Shown one piece after another: positions 1 through 8,134 of a DNA stretch of 20,202 nucleotides. A model generated the notes under the pieces. The model was not told the origin of the DNA. It ran no database searches and saw only the letters and a program-made list of their open reading frames with translations. A program made the translations under genes and the position numbers. Position 1 is the stretch's first letter; every line of letters begins with the position of its first letter. The stretch comes from DASTHS01 sp035718085 (GTDB lineage: Bacteria; Actinomycetota; Acidimicrobiia; Acidimicrobiales; Palsa-688). The stretch covers positions 1 to 20,202 of the forward strand of contig DASTHS010000175.1 in NCBI GenBank assembly GCA_035718085.1, written 5' to 3'.

Positions 1-839
1 GACTGGAGTGCAGAGGAGACCCTGCGCCTCGTCGACGCCCACAAGGTGACCCACACCCACATGGTGCCGACCATGTTCCACCGGCTCCTGTCGCTGCCCG
101 AGGAGGTCAAGGCCCGCTACGACCTCTCCAGCCTGCGCAACGTGCTGCACGGCGCGGCCCCCTGCCCGGTGACGGTGAAGCGGGGCATCATCGAGTGGCT
201 CGGCCCCATCGTGCTCGAGTACTACGCCGCCACCGAGGGCACCGGCTGCTTCGTCGACTCGGCCACCTGGCTGGCCCACCCCGGCACCGTCGGCCGCCCG
301 CTCACCGAGGGGCAGGTGATCGTGGCCGACGAGAACGGCGACGCCCTGCCGGTGGGGGAGGTCGGCCTGGTCTACATCCGCGCCCCCCAGGGCGCCCGGT
401 TCGACTACTACGGCGACACCGCCAAGACCGAGTCGGTGTTCCGCGGCGACTACTTCACCCTCGGCGACGTCGGCCGCTTCGACGACGAGGGCTACCTCTA
501 CCTGACCGACCGCACCGCCAACCTGATCATCTCCGGCGGGGTGAACATCTACCCGGCCGAGGTCGACGCCGTGCTCCTCGAGCACCCGGCGGTCGCCGAC
601 GTCGCGGTGATCGGCATCCCCGACGACGAGTGGGGTGAGTCGGTCAAGGCGGTGGTCGAGCTGCGCGAGGGGGTGGCCCCCTCGCCCGAGCTCGCCGCCG
701 AGCTGTTGACCTTCTGCCGCGAGCGGCTGGCCCACTTCAAGTGCCCGCGCAGCGTGGACTTCGTCGACGTGCTGCCCCGCCAGGACAACGGCAAGATCTA
801 CAAGCGCCTGCTGCGCGACCGCTACCGGGTGGCCGGGGC

Positions 840-843
<4 letters not shown>
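1..843 (+). CDS. Acyl-CoA synthetase (AMP-forming), 5' truncated by the window edge
   Basis: The reading frame is open from base 1, so this is the C-terminal 280 residues of an adenylate-forming ligase. Such enzymes activate a carboxylic acid with ATP to an acyl-adenylate and transfer it to CoA. In this fragment I see the A5 motif YYAATEG (about residues 74-80), HPGTVGRP, the A7 segment TLGDVG with the ribose-binding Asp, the hinge segment TDRTANLIISGGVNIYP, and near the end PRQDNGK, whose Lys is the usual adenylation lysine (about residue 265). The C-terminal domain is complete, so the enzyme is probably functional. The substrate cannot be told; FadD-type fatty acid or a cyclic acid are both possible. 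Its stop overlaps the start of the following dehydrogenase, which suggests one operon for acyl-CoA metabolism. The internal GTG at 46 is not the true start. Confidence 0.93.
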
Positions 844-1640
<797 letters not shown>

Positions 1641-1661
1641 CCACCCGACCGGCCCCGCCGC

Positions 1662-2351
1662 TCACCCGCCCGCGGGGTCGGCCAGCCGGCGGCGCAGCTC
1701 GGCGAGCACCGCCGCCCCGGTGATGGCGCCGAGCTCGTCGGCCAGGGCGTCGACCACCGGGCGCTGGCCCACGTAGGCGCGCTCACCCTCGGTGCAGCAC
1801 CACGCCATGGTCTCCCCCTCGTCGCCCCAGTCGGCGCGGGTCCAGCGGCGCACGGTCGCCACCTCGCCACCGTCGCGGCTCGGGTCGGCCTCCCAGTCGA
1901 CCCGCAGGGGCAGCTGCCAGCACACCGCCGGCTTCCAGTCGAGGGGCGACTCGCCGGCGTCGACGGCGGCCAGGTGCAGCGCGCACCCCGCGCCGCCGGC
2001 GAACCCCGCCCGGTTGAGGAACACGCAGGCGCCGTCGACCACGGCGGTGGCCCGCCGTCCGCCGGAGAACACCCCGTCGGGGCGGGTGGCGGCGGAGCCG
2101 TGGTGCTGCCAGCGGGCGGGGTCGAGGGTGGCGGCGAGGGCCGCCACCGTCATGGCTTCTTCCTCGTCGGCCAGCTCGGCGCCGACGCTGCAGCAGCCGA
2201 GCACGCCCGTGTCGTCGGGCGTCGCCTCGATGCCGAGGCAGCCGCGCCCCCAGATGCAGGTCCAGTTCGACTGCAACCAGTCCGCGTCGAAGCGCCAACG
2301 GGTGGCGTCGGCGGCGTCGTCGACCTCGACGAGGCGGGGTGGGAGCTCCAC
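1662..2351 (-). CDS. Cysteine-rich DUF3109/YkgJ-like protein, putative metal-cluster protein
   Basis: This 229-residue protein has nine cysteines: 32, 38, 53, 54, 109, 123, 144, 185 and 186. The central arrangement is GACVFLNR, then AGCALH, then KPAVCWQLPLRV. It resembles the YkgJ/DUF3109 (UPF0153-like) families, in which such cysteines are thought to chelate zinc or an iron-sulfur cluster. I recognise the family by pattern only. The role is unknown. No signal peptide or membrane segment is visible, so it is probably cytosolic. The start is GTG, with only a weak upstream ribosome site. The gene converges with the SDR gene (21 bases between stops) and diverges from the MFS gene with about 30 bases between starts, so the two divergent promoters must overlap or be very compact. 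Confidence 0.7.
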   Translation of the reverse strand: MELPPRLVEVDDAADATRWRFDADWLQSNWTCIWGRGCLGIEATPDDTGVLGCCSVGAELADEEEAMTVAALAATLDPARWQHHGSAATRPDGVFSGGRRATAVVDGACVFLNRAGFAGGAGCALHLAAVDAGESPLDWKPAVCWQLPLRVDWEADPSRDGGEVATVRRWTRADWGDEGETMAWCCTEGERAYVGQRPVVDALADELGAITGAAVLAELRRRLADPAGG

Positions 2352-2381
2352 GGGCGGGTGAGGCTACCGCCGGCGGGGTAC

Positions 2382-3884
2382 GTGTCGCCGGTGACCGCCG
2401 TCGTGACCCGCGTGGGTGACCGCCTCGACGAGGTGGTGGGTGGGTCGGCCCGGCGCACCGTGGTCCTGGTGCTGGCCGGTGTGCTGGGGTTGCAGGCCGC
2501 CGACACCGGCGCCATCGGTGCCCTCGCCGCGCCGATCGAGGGCGCGTTCAAGGTGGGGAACACCGACATCGGGCTGCTCGTGGCGGTGACGACCCTCGTC
2601 GGTGCGGTGGCCACCATCCCCTTCGGGGTGCTCACCGACCGGGTGGGCCGCAGCCGCCTGCTGCAGTGGTCGGTCGTCGCCTGGGTGGCGGCGACGGTGC
2701 TCAGCGCCGTCGCCGTCGACTACCCGATGCTGCTGCTGTCGCGACTGGCCCTGGGCGCCGTCGTGGCGGCGGCCGGGCCGGCGGTGGCGTCGCTGGTCGG
2801 CGACCTCTTCCCCGCCGGTGAGCGCGGCCGCCTCTACGGCTACGTGCTCACCGGCGAGCTGGTGGGCGCCGGCGTCGGCATCCTGGTCGCCGGGCTGGTG
2901 TCGTCGGTGCTCGACTGGCGGGCGGCCATCGGGGTGCTCGCCCTGCCGGGCATCGCCTTGGTGTGGGCGCTGGCCCGCCACCTCCCGGAGCCCGCTCGCG
3001 GTGGCCAGGCCCACCTCGAGGTGGGCGACGACCACATCGTCACCGAGGGCGACGCCCGGGCCGGCCGGGCGCACGAGCCGAGCGAGGCCGAGGAGCCGCC
3101 GATCGTCGCGGTGCAAGCCGAGGAGGCCGGGGCCCGCCCGGCGCCCGGCACGGTGATCTCGTCACCCGACCTCGACCTGTGGCAGGCCATCCGGTTCATC
3201 CTGCGGGTGCGCACCAACGACTGGCTGATCCTGGCCTCGGGCCTCGGCTACTTCTTCTTCGGCGGCCTCGAGACCTTCGCCACCCTCTACTTCCGCGAGC
3301 GGTTCGGCATCGGTCAGGGGCTGGCGAGCGTGCTGTTCGTGGTGGTCGCCGCCGGTGCGCTGGTCGGGACGCTGGCCGCCGGTCGCATCGCCGACCGCGG
3401 CATCGCCGGGGGGCACACCGCCGCCCGGCTCACCGTCGGTGGCGTGGCCTTCCTCGTGACCGCCGCCCTGTTCGTGCCGGGGGTGCTGATGACGTCGCTG
3501 GTGGTGGCGCTCCCGCTGTTCGTCGTCGCCGCCGTCGCCGTGGGCGGCACCAACCCGCCCGTCGACGCCGCCCGCCTCGACGTGATGCCCTCCGAGCTGT
3601 GGGGCCGGGCCGAGGCGGTGCGCACCGCGCTGCGCCAGGTGCTCCAGGGGCTCGCCCCCCTGGCCGTCGGTGCGCTCTCGCAGGTCTTCGGCGCACGGGG
3701 GGCCGGCTTCGCCGCAGGGGTGGGCACCGCCCAGTCGGCGCCCGGCGGCGGTGCCCTCGCCGAGGCGCTGGCGGTGTGCACCATCCCCCTGGCGGGCGCC
3801 GGGTTGCTGCTGCTCGCCGGCCGGCGCCACTACCTCCGCGACGCGGTGGCCGCCGCCCGGTCGGCCCGGGCGATGGCGGCGTGA
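2382..3884 (+). CDS. MFS transporter, Spinster-like, with long acidic central loop
   Basis: This is a 500-residue, 12-helix-type secondary transporter. The N-terminal half carries GALAAPIEGAFKVGNTDIGLL and the MFS motif A FGVLTDRVGRSR (residues 81-92), a layout like Spinster-type carriers. A second, degenerate motif A (AGRIADRG) is at 333-340 in the C-terminal half. Residues about 200-265 form a long polar loop between the two halves, rich in Glu, Asp, Ala and Pro with several His, longer than in typical carriers. Substrate unknown. The frame is open far upstream over the antisense strand of the previous gene. GTG at 2382 follows the G-rich stretch GGCGGGG; GTG at 2358 or 2391 are alternatives. 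The stop overlaps the start of the DUF1206 gene by 4 bases (GTGA), so the two are probably cotranslated. Confidence 0.85.
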   Translation: MSPVTAVVTRVGDRLDEVVGGSARRTVVLVLAGVLGLQAADTGAIGALAAPIEGAFKVGNTDIGLLVAVTTLVGAVATIPFGVLTDRVGRSRLLQWSVVAWVAATVLSAVAVDYPMLLLSRLALGAVVAAAGPAVASLVGDLFPAGERGRLYGYVLTGELVGAGVGILVAGLVSSVLDWRAAIGVLALPGIALVWALARHLPEPARGGQAHLEVGDDHIVTEGDARAGRAHEPSEAEEPPIVAVQAEEAGARPAPGTVISSPDLDLWQAIRFILRVRTNDWLILASGLGYFFFGGLETFATLYFRERFGIGQGLASVLFVVVAAGALVGTLAAGRIADRGIAGGHTAARLTVGGVAFLVTAALFVPGVLMTSLVVALPLFVVAAVAVGGTNPPVDAARLDVMPSELWGRAEAVRTALRQVLQGLAPLAVGALSQVFGARGAGFAAGVGTAQSAPGGGALAEALAVCTIPLAGAGLLLLAGRRHYLRDAVAAARSARAMAA

Positions 3885-4756
3885 CCGCCATGCCCGGCCC
3901 GGCGCGCCCGGCCCTGGGCGTGCCCGTGGGCACGGCGTCGGCCCGAGGCCCGGTGGGCGGCGACGACGACTTCGGGCCCCGCCAGGGCCTCTCGCTGCTC
4001 GGCCGGGTCGGCCTGGCCGGGCGCACCGGCTTCTACGCCGTGCTGACCGGCATCACCGTGCGCATCGCCATGCTCGGCCACCCCCACCACCAGGCCGACG
4101 CCGCCGGCGCCCTGAACCTGATCTCCCGGCCGCTGATCGGCAAGGTGGCCATCGGTGCGGTCGCCGTCGGCTTCGTGCTCTTCGGCATCGGCCGCCTGAT
4201 CGGCGCCCACGGCGACCGGTCGGTGAGCATGGCGCGCCGGGCGATGACGGCACTGCAGGGGCTGTTCTACCTGGCCGTCGCCGACGTGCCGGTGTCGTAC
4301 CTCCTCGGCAACCACCGGACCGGGTCGCAGGGGCAGAACACCCGCACGACGGCCATGGTGCTGCGTTGGCCGGGCGGGCGGGAGCTGCTCGTCGCCGTGG
4401 GGCTGGTGCTGATCGTGGTGTGCGTCGTGCAGATCCGCGGCGGGCTCAGCCAGCAGTTCACCGACGGGCTGGCCATGCAGCACGCCGGCCGCTTCCTGCG
4501 GGCCGTGGCCCGGGTCTCGGGCGCGGTCGGCATCACCGCCCGGGCGCTGGTGTTCGTGCCGATGGGGGTGGGGCTGATCGTCGCCGGGGTCGAGGCGAAC
4601 GCCGGCAACGCGGTCAACACCGACACCGAGCTGCTCGACCTCGCCGGTCACCCCTGGGGCGTCGCCGTGCTGTGCCTGGTCGCCGCCGGGCTGGCCACCT
4701 TCTGCTGCTTCTCGGCGATCGAGACCCGCTACCGGGAGGTCATCTCGGCCCGGTGA
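3881..4756 (+). CDS. DUF1206 integral membrane protein
   Basis: This 291-residue membrane protein shows the DUF1206 architecture: three repeats of paired helices, each opening with an R-x-G/A pattern. Helices are visible at about 50-66, 86-109, 124-143, 168-186, 216-238 and 258-280. A polar N-terminus of about 40 residues precedes them. The function of DUF1206 is not established, and I do not infer one. I chose GTG at 3881 because it makes a GTGA overlap with the transporter stop; ATG at 3890 is an alternative. Coupling to the MFS gene suggests coexpression. Its last 17 bases overlap the 3' end of glnD on the other strand. Confidence 0.85.
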   Translation: MTAMPGPARPALGVPVGTASARGPVGGDDDFGPRQGLSLLGRVGLAGRTGFYAVLTGITVRIAMLGHPHHQADAAGALNLISRPLIGKVAIGAVAVGFVLFGIGRLIGAHGDRSVSMARRAMTALQGLFYLAVADVPVSYLLGNHRTGSQGQNTRTTAMVLRWPGGRELLVAVGLVLIVVCVVQIRGGLSQQFTDGLAMQHAGRFLRAVARVSGAVGITARALVFVPMGVGLIVAGVEANAGNAVNTDTELLDLAGHPWGVAVLCLVAAGLATFCCFSAIETRYREVISAR

Positions 4757-7088
4757 GCGCCGGCGGTGGGGCGGCCGGGGGATCGAGGGCGGCGCGCACC
4801 GCGGCCACCACGGCGGCGGCGGTGTCGTCGTCGAGCTTGGCGCCGTCTGCGCTCGTCACGTAGAACGCGTCGACCGCCTCGGCGCCGACGGTGCTGACCA
4901 GCGCAGCGTTGATCACCACGCCGGCGTCGGTGAGCGCCGACGCCACCCGGTGCAGCACCGGGCCAGCGTCGGGGCAGCGCACCTCGACCACGGTGGCGGC
5001 GGTGGCGGCGGCGTTGTCGGTGACCACCGCGATCGGCGGCGGCGCCGCCGCCGTCGGCCGGCCCCGGCCCCCGTAGGTGGCCTCCCGCTCCTCGAGCCGC
5101 CGGCCGAGGGCCAGGCGGCCGTCGAGGGCGGCGGCCAGGTCGTGGCGCACGCGAGGCCACGCCGGCAGCGTGTCGAAGGTGGGCGCCACCTCGAAGACCA
5201 GCACCGCCATGTGCGCCCCCTGCTCGGTGCGGGTCCAGGCCGACCGCACCGTGCAGCCGGAGAGGGCCAGGACCCCCGCCACGGTGGCCAGCAGCCCCGG
5301 GCGGTCGGGGGCGGCGACGGTCACCCGGCTCCCGTCCGCGACCAGGGCGAGCTCGCCGGCGTCGACCAGGGCCTGCTCGGCGGCCGAGAGCGACCGGTCG
5401 CCCGGGCGGGCGGGCACCCCGTCGAGGTGCGCCCGGGTGCGGGCGACCAGGGTGTCGACCAGCGACGCCTTCCACGCCCCCCAGGCGCTCGGGCCGGTGG
5501 CCAGGCTGTCGGCCTCGGTGAGGGCGGCCAACAGCTCGAGGGTGGCGGCGTCGCCGACGGCGTCGGCCACCAGGGCCACGGTGCGGGGGTCGTCGAGGTC
5601 GCGTCGGGTGGCGGCGTCGGCCAGCAGCAGGTGGTGGCGCACCAGGGTCACCAGCGTGGCCGTGTCGCCGGCGTCGAAGCCCATGCGCGGGGCCAGCGCC
5701 TCGACGATGCCGATGCCGACCTCGGTGTGGTCGCCCCCCCGCCCCTTGCCGATGTCGTGCAGCAGGGCGCCGACGAGGAGCAGGTCGGGGCGGGTGACCC
5801 GACCGAGGTGGCGGGCGGCGCCCGCGGCCACCTCCAGGAGGTGCCGGTCGACGGTGAAGCGGTGGTAGGCGTTGCGCTGCGGCCGGTTGCGCACCGGTCC
5901 CCACTCCGGCAGCAGCCGCACCCACACGCCGGCCTGGTCGAGCGCCTCCACGGCGTGCAGCCCGGGCCGGCCGGTCGCGAGCAGCCGCACCAGCGCGGCG
6001 CGGAGGGGGGCCGGCCAGGTGCCGGCCGGGAACCGGGCGTCGGCCCGCAGGCGATCGAGGGCGGTGGCGGCCATGGGCAGGTCGAGCTCCGCGGACACCG
6101 CGGCCAGGCGGAGGGCGAGGGTCGGGTCGCCGGCGGGGTCGGCGTTCGCGGTGAGGGCCACCTCCCCGTCGCGGGCTGCGATGCCGTGCTCGAGCGGGCG
6201 GTCGCCCCGTCGCCGGCCCCGCCGCCGTGACAGGGTCTTGGTGATCCGCCGCCAGCCGTCGTCGCTGACCCAGGCGATGGTCCGGGCGGCCCCGGCGACG
6301 TCGGCCATGAGCAGGTCGGCGTCGGGGTACCCGAGGGCGGCGGCGACCACGTCTTGGTCCTGGAGCAGCAGCCGGCTGCTGGGCTTGCCCGTCGAGCGTT
6401 GCAGCTCGACGCGCGCCGCCGCCAGCACGTCGGCGGCGCCGACCAGCGCCGCCCCCTCGAGCGACATGTCGAGGCCGGGCGCCACCCGGGCGACGGCCTG
6501 CAGCACCCGCAGGTCCCGGGTGCCGCCCCGGGCCTCCTTCAGGTCCGGTTCGAGCAGGAACGCCAGGTCGCCGTGGGCGTCGTGGCGGGCAGCCACGGCG
6601 GCGGCGACCTCGGGCAGCCAGCGCTCCGCCCGGCCACGCCACAGCGACAGCGACCGCTCGAGCGACTCGGCGCCGAGCTCGGCGTCGCCGGCCACCACCC
6701 GGGCCTGCAGCCAGCCGAGGGCCACCTTCGGGTCGTCGCCCATGGCCGAGCGCAGCTCCTTGAGGGTCCGCACGCTGTGGTCGAGCGCCATCCCCTCGTC
6801 CCAGATGGGGTACCAGAGGGCGTCCGCGATGGCCTTGGGGGGGGCGCGTCGCTCGTGCACCAGCACCAGGTCGAGGTCGCTGCCAGGGGCCATCTCGCCG
6901 CTGCCGTAGCCGCCGACGGCGACGAGCGCCACGCCACGGCCGCCGTCCGCGTCGCCGGCGACGGCGGCGGCGAAGCGCTCGGCCAGCCAGGTGTCGCAGG
7001 CGGCGGCGTATCGGCGGCACCAGGCGACGCCGGTGAGGCCGGGCTCGGCCAGCAGTGCCTCCCGGCGGGCACGCAGGGAGTCGGTCAC
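4740..7088 (-). CDS. glnD: [Protein-PII] uridylyltransferase / uridylyl-removing enzyme
   Basis: This is the bifunctional nitrogen sensor that adds or removes nucleotidyl groups on PII proteins in response to glutamine. The 782 residues carry all four modules. The nucleotidyltransferase motif GGYGSGEMAPGSDLDL is at 59-74. The GlnD segment LKEARGGTRDLR is near 183-194. The HD hydrolase domain has HRFTVDRH (409-416), LLHDIGKGRGGDH (442-454) and HH at 485-486. Two ACT domains lie at about 588-633 and 699-766. Length fits actinobacterial GlnD, which is shorter than the E. coli protein. The start is GTG at 7088, with no strong ribosome site. There is no glnB/glnK or amtB beside it, unlike the common amtB-glnK-glnD order in actinobacteria. 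The 3' end overlaps the convergent DUF1206 gene by 17 bp. Confidence 0.93.
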   Translation of the reverse strand: MTDSLRARREALLAEPGLTGVAWCRRYAAACDTWLAERFAAAVAGDADGGRGVALVAVGGYGSGEMAPGSDLDLVLVHERRAPPKAIADALWYPIWDEGMALDHSVRTLKELRSAMGDDPKVALGWLQARVVAGDAELGAESLERSLSLWRGRAERWLPEVAAAVAARHDAHGDLAFLLEPDLKEARGGTRDLRVLQAVARVAPGLDMSLEGAALVGAADVLAAARVELQRSTGKPSSRLLLQDQDVVAAALGYPDADLLMADVAGAARTIAWVSDDGWRRITKTLSRRRGRRRGDRPLEHGIAARDGEVALTANADPAGDPTLALRLAAVSAELDLPMAATALDRLRADARFPAGTWPAPLRAALVRLLATGRPGLHAVEALDQAGVWVRLLPEWGPVRNRPQRNAYHRFTVDRHLLEVAAGAARHLGRVTRPDLLLVGALLHDIGKGRGGDHTEVGIGIVEALAPRMGFDAGDTATLVTLVRHHLLLADAATRRDLDDPRTVALVADAVGDAATLELLAALTEADSLATGPSAWGAWKASLVDTLVARTRAHLDGVPARPGDRSLSAAEQALVDAGELALVADGSRVTVAAPDRPGLLATVAGVLALSGCTVRSAWTRTEQGAHMAVLVFEVAPTFDTLPAWPRVRHDLAAALDGRLALGRRLEEREATYGGRGRPTAAAPPPIAVVTDNAAATAATVVEVRCPDAGPVLHRVASALTDAGVVINAALVSTVGAEAVDAFYVTSADGAKLDDDTAAAVVAAVRAALDPPAAPPPALTGPR

Positions 7089-7133
7089 CGGCGGGAGCCT
7101 ACGGGTGCCGGCACCGGCCCGGCCGGCGGCGGG

Positions 7134-7817
7134 TCAGTGGTCCTCGAACCCGGCCCGTCTGTGGCTCCCGTCGCAGAGCGGTTTGGTGTCGGAGGCACCG
7201 CAACGGCACAGCGTCATCCGGTTGCGGGCCTCGAACGCGGCACCGTCGGCGCGCGCCACCGTGACCCCGCCGGTCACCAGCAGCGGGCCGTCGTCGAGCA
7301 CGGCGACCGCCGGCGCCAGGGCCGGCTCGATGTCGGCCTCCTCCGGGTCGACACGGTAGGTGAGGGCGCCCGACGGGCACCGCTCGACCATGGCCATCAC
7401 CAGGCTGCGGGCGGTGGTGTCGGCCGTCGACCCGTCGCGCAGCATCTTCCACACGGTGGAGGCCCGGGTGCCGCAGAAGCCGGCGTGCTCGCACAGCGAG
7501 CGGTCGTCGCGGACCACCATCCTGGTGCCCGGGTAGATGGTGGCCCGCTCGTCGTAGGTGGAGGTCGGCGCCCCCTCGGTGCCGTCGAAGGCCGCCCTGG
7601 TGTGGCTGCCGTCGCAGAACGGCTTCGACCCCGACGCGCCGCAGCGGCACAGCGCGGCGGTGCCGGGCCCGGCCACGGTCTCGCGGGGGCGCCAGGTGAG
7701 CGGCTCACCGTGCTCCGACTCGACCGGGCCCTGGCGGCGCACCGGCAGCCCCCGCACCAGGTACGGGCCGTGGGGTGTCACCGTGATCGACGGTGCCGAG
7801 GGTGCTTCGCTGCTCAT
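7134..7817 (-). CDS. Double CDGSH iron-sulfur protein with central Fer4-like (DUF1271) segment
   Basis: This 227-residue protein has two CDGSH iron-sulfur motifs, CRCGASGSKPFCDGSH (57-72) and CRCGASDTKPLCDGSH (204-219). Each has the three Cys and one His that hold a 2Fe-2S cluster in this family. Between them, LCEHAGFC (108-115) and VERCPSGAL (144-152) match the divergent mono-cluster ferredoxin domain (DUF1271/Fer4_19) often paired with CDGSH motifs. The role is probably electron transfer or iron-sulfur/redox sensing in the cytosol. The frame extends to 7880, but ATG at 7817 is preceded by GGGAGG with 7 bases of spacing, so I chose that start. It has no obvious partner gene; glnD lies 46 bases downstream on the same strand, possibly cotranscribed. 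Confidence 0.88.
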   Translation of the reverse strand: MSSEAPSAPSITVTPHGPYLVRGLPVRRQGPVESEHGEPLTWRPRETVAGPGTAALCRCGASGSKPFCDGSHTRAAFDGTEGAPTSTYDERATIYPGTRMVVRDDRSLCEHAGFCGTRASTVWKMLRDGSTADTTARSLVMAMVERCPSGALTYRVDPEEADIEPALAPAVAVLDDGPLLVTGGVTVARADGAAFEARNRMTLCRCGASDTKPLCDGSHRRAGFEDH

Positions 7818-7824
7818 GGTGGCG

Positions 7825-7830
7825 CCTCCC
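7825..7830 (-). promoter_or_regulatory. Ribosome binding site of the CDGSH gene
   Basis: GGGAGG on the minus strand ends 7 bases before the ATG at 7817. It is the strongest ribosome site near this gene and decides the start against the upstream alternative at 7880. Confidence 0.75.
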
Positions 7831-7954
7831 CTGCCGGTGTCGACCGTAGGGTCTAGCACCGCCTCCCGGCCCATGCACACGGTTCAGCGCGCGTTGGCCG
7901 CCGCGGAGCGTTCGCGCGCTCGACACACGCCCGAAACGGCCCCCTCCTACCGTG

Positions 7955-7994
7955 AGGGGTGCGGAGGCTGCAACGGCGCAGTGCCGCAACCCCT
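7955..7994 (+). ncRNA. Candidate structured RNA stem-loop
   Basis: AGGGGT (7955-7960) pairs with ACCCCT (7989-7994), GCGG (7961-7964) with CCGC (7984-7987), and CTGC (7968-7971) with GCAG (7978-7981), around the loop AACGGC. The stacked stems followed 11 bases later by a strong hairpin would suit a small RNA on the plus strand. The strand and the very existence of a transcript are inferred. No known RNA family was recognised. Confidence 0.3.
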
Positions 7995-8005
7995 GAGGGT
8001 CACGC

Positions 8006-8039
8006 GATGCGGGGGCCGCCTCCCGGCGGCCCCCGCATC
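8006..8039. terminator. Perfect 15-bp GC-rich hairpin, probable terminator
   Basis: GATGCGGGGGCCGCC (8006-8020) is exactly complementary to GGCGGCCCCCGCATC (8025-8039) across a four-base loop. It lies about 95 bases past the gpmA stop. It has no T-run on either side, which is common for terminator-like hairpins in GC-rich actinobacteria. It could end gpmA transcription on the minus strand or a small RNA on the plus strand. Confidence 0.55.
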
Positions 8040-8099
8040 ACGCGTCCCGGTGCGCTGCCCCGGCATGCCAAGCCGCAGGGGTAGGAGATCGCCGCAAAG

Positions 8100-8115
8100 G
8101 TGCAAACGGTTGCAC
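8100..8115. promoter_or_regulatory. LacI-family-operator-like palindrome
   Basis: GTGCAAACGGTTGCAC has perfectly complementary outer 6-base arms around a central CG, matching the general LacI/GalR operator form TGCAAnCGnTTGCA. It is 20 bases beyond the gpmA stop and about 283 bases before the CDGSH start. No LacI-type regulator gene is in the window, so regulation is only suggested. Confidence 0.35.
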
Positions 8116-8134
8116 GGCTCCCGGGAGCGGCGCC

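Larger units (their letters stand above)
7818..8134. other. 317-base non-coding gap between gpmA and the CDGSH gene
   Basis: I see no convincing gene in either direction. The gap holds a three-tier stem-loop (7955-7994), a perfect 15-bp hairpin (8006-8039), a LacI-operator-like palindrome (8100-8115) and the 12-bp palindrome GCTCCCGGGAGC (8117-8128). It should contain the gpmA terminator and the promoter of the CDGSH gene, both on the minus strand. Confidence 0.6.

Noticed and set aside
741..839. Upstream ATG start of the SDR
   Set aside because: It would add 33 Arg/Pro-rich residues inside the synthetase gene; the GTG at 840 gives a normal N-terminus and a GTGA overlap.
1974..2381. Extension of the MFS frame 400 bases upstream
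   Set aside because: The extra residues lie over the cysteine-rich gene on the other strand, have no transporter character, and a GTG at the family-like N-terminus is available.
4950..7856. Long plus-strand frames opposite glnD and the CDGSH gene
   Set aside because: They are repetitive Gly/Arg/His/Val translations without domains, crossing the ends of real genes.
7955..7994. SAH riboswitch, suggested by the GGAGGCTGCAACGG stretch
   Set aside because: The remaining conserved core and a downstream methionine-cycle gene are missing.
7961..8115. Guanidine-II riboswitch, suggested by ACGG loops in two hairpins
   Set aside because: The hairpins are about 130 bases apart, no plus-strand gene follows, and the inner stem of the first is poor.
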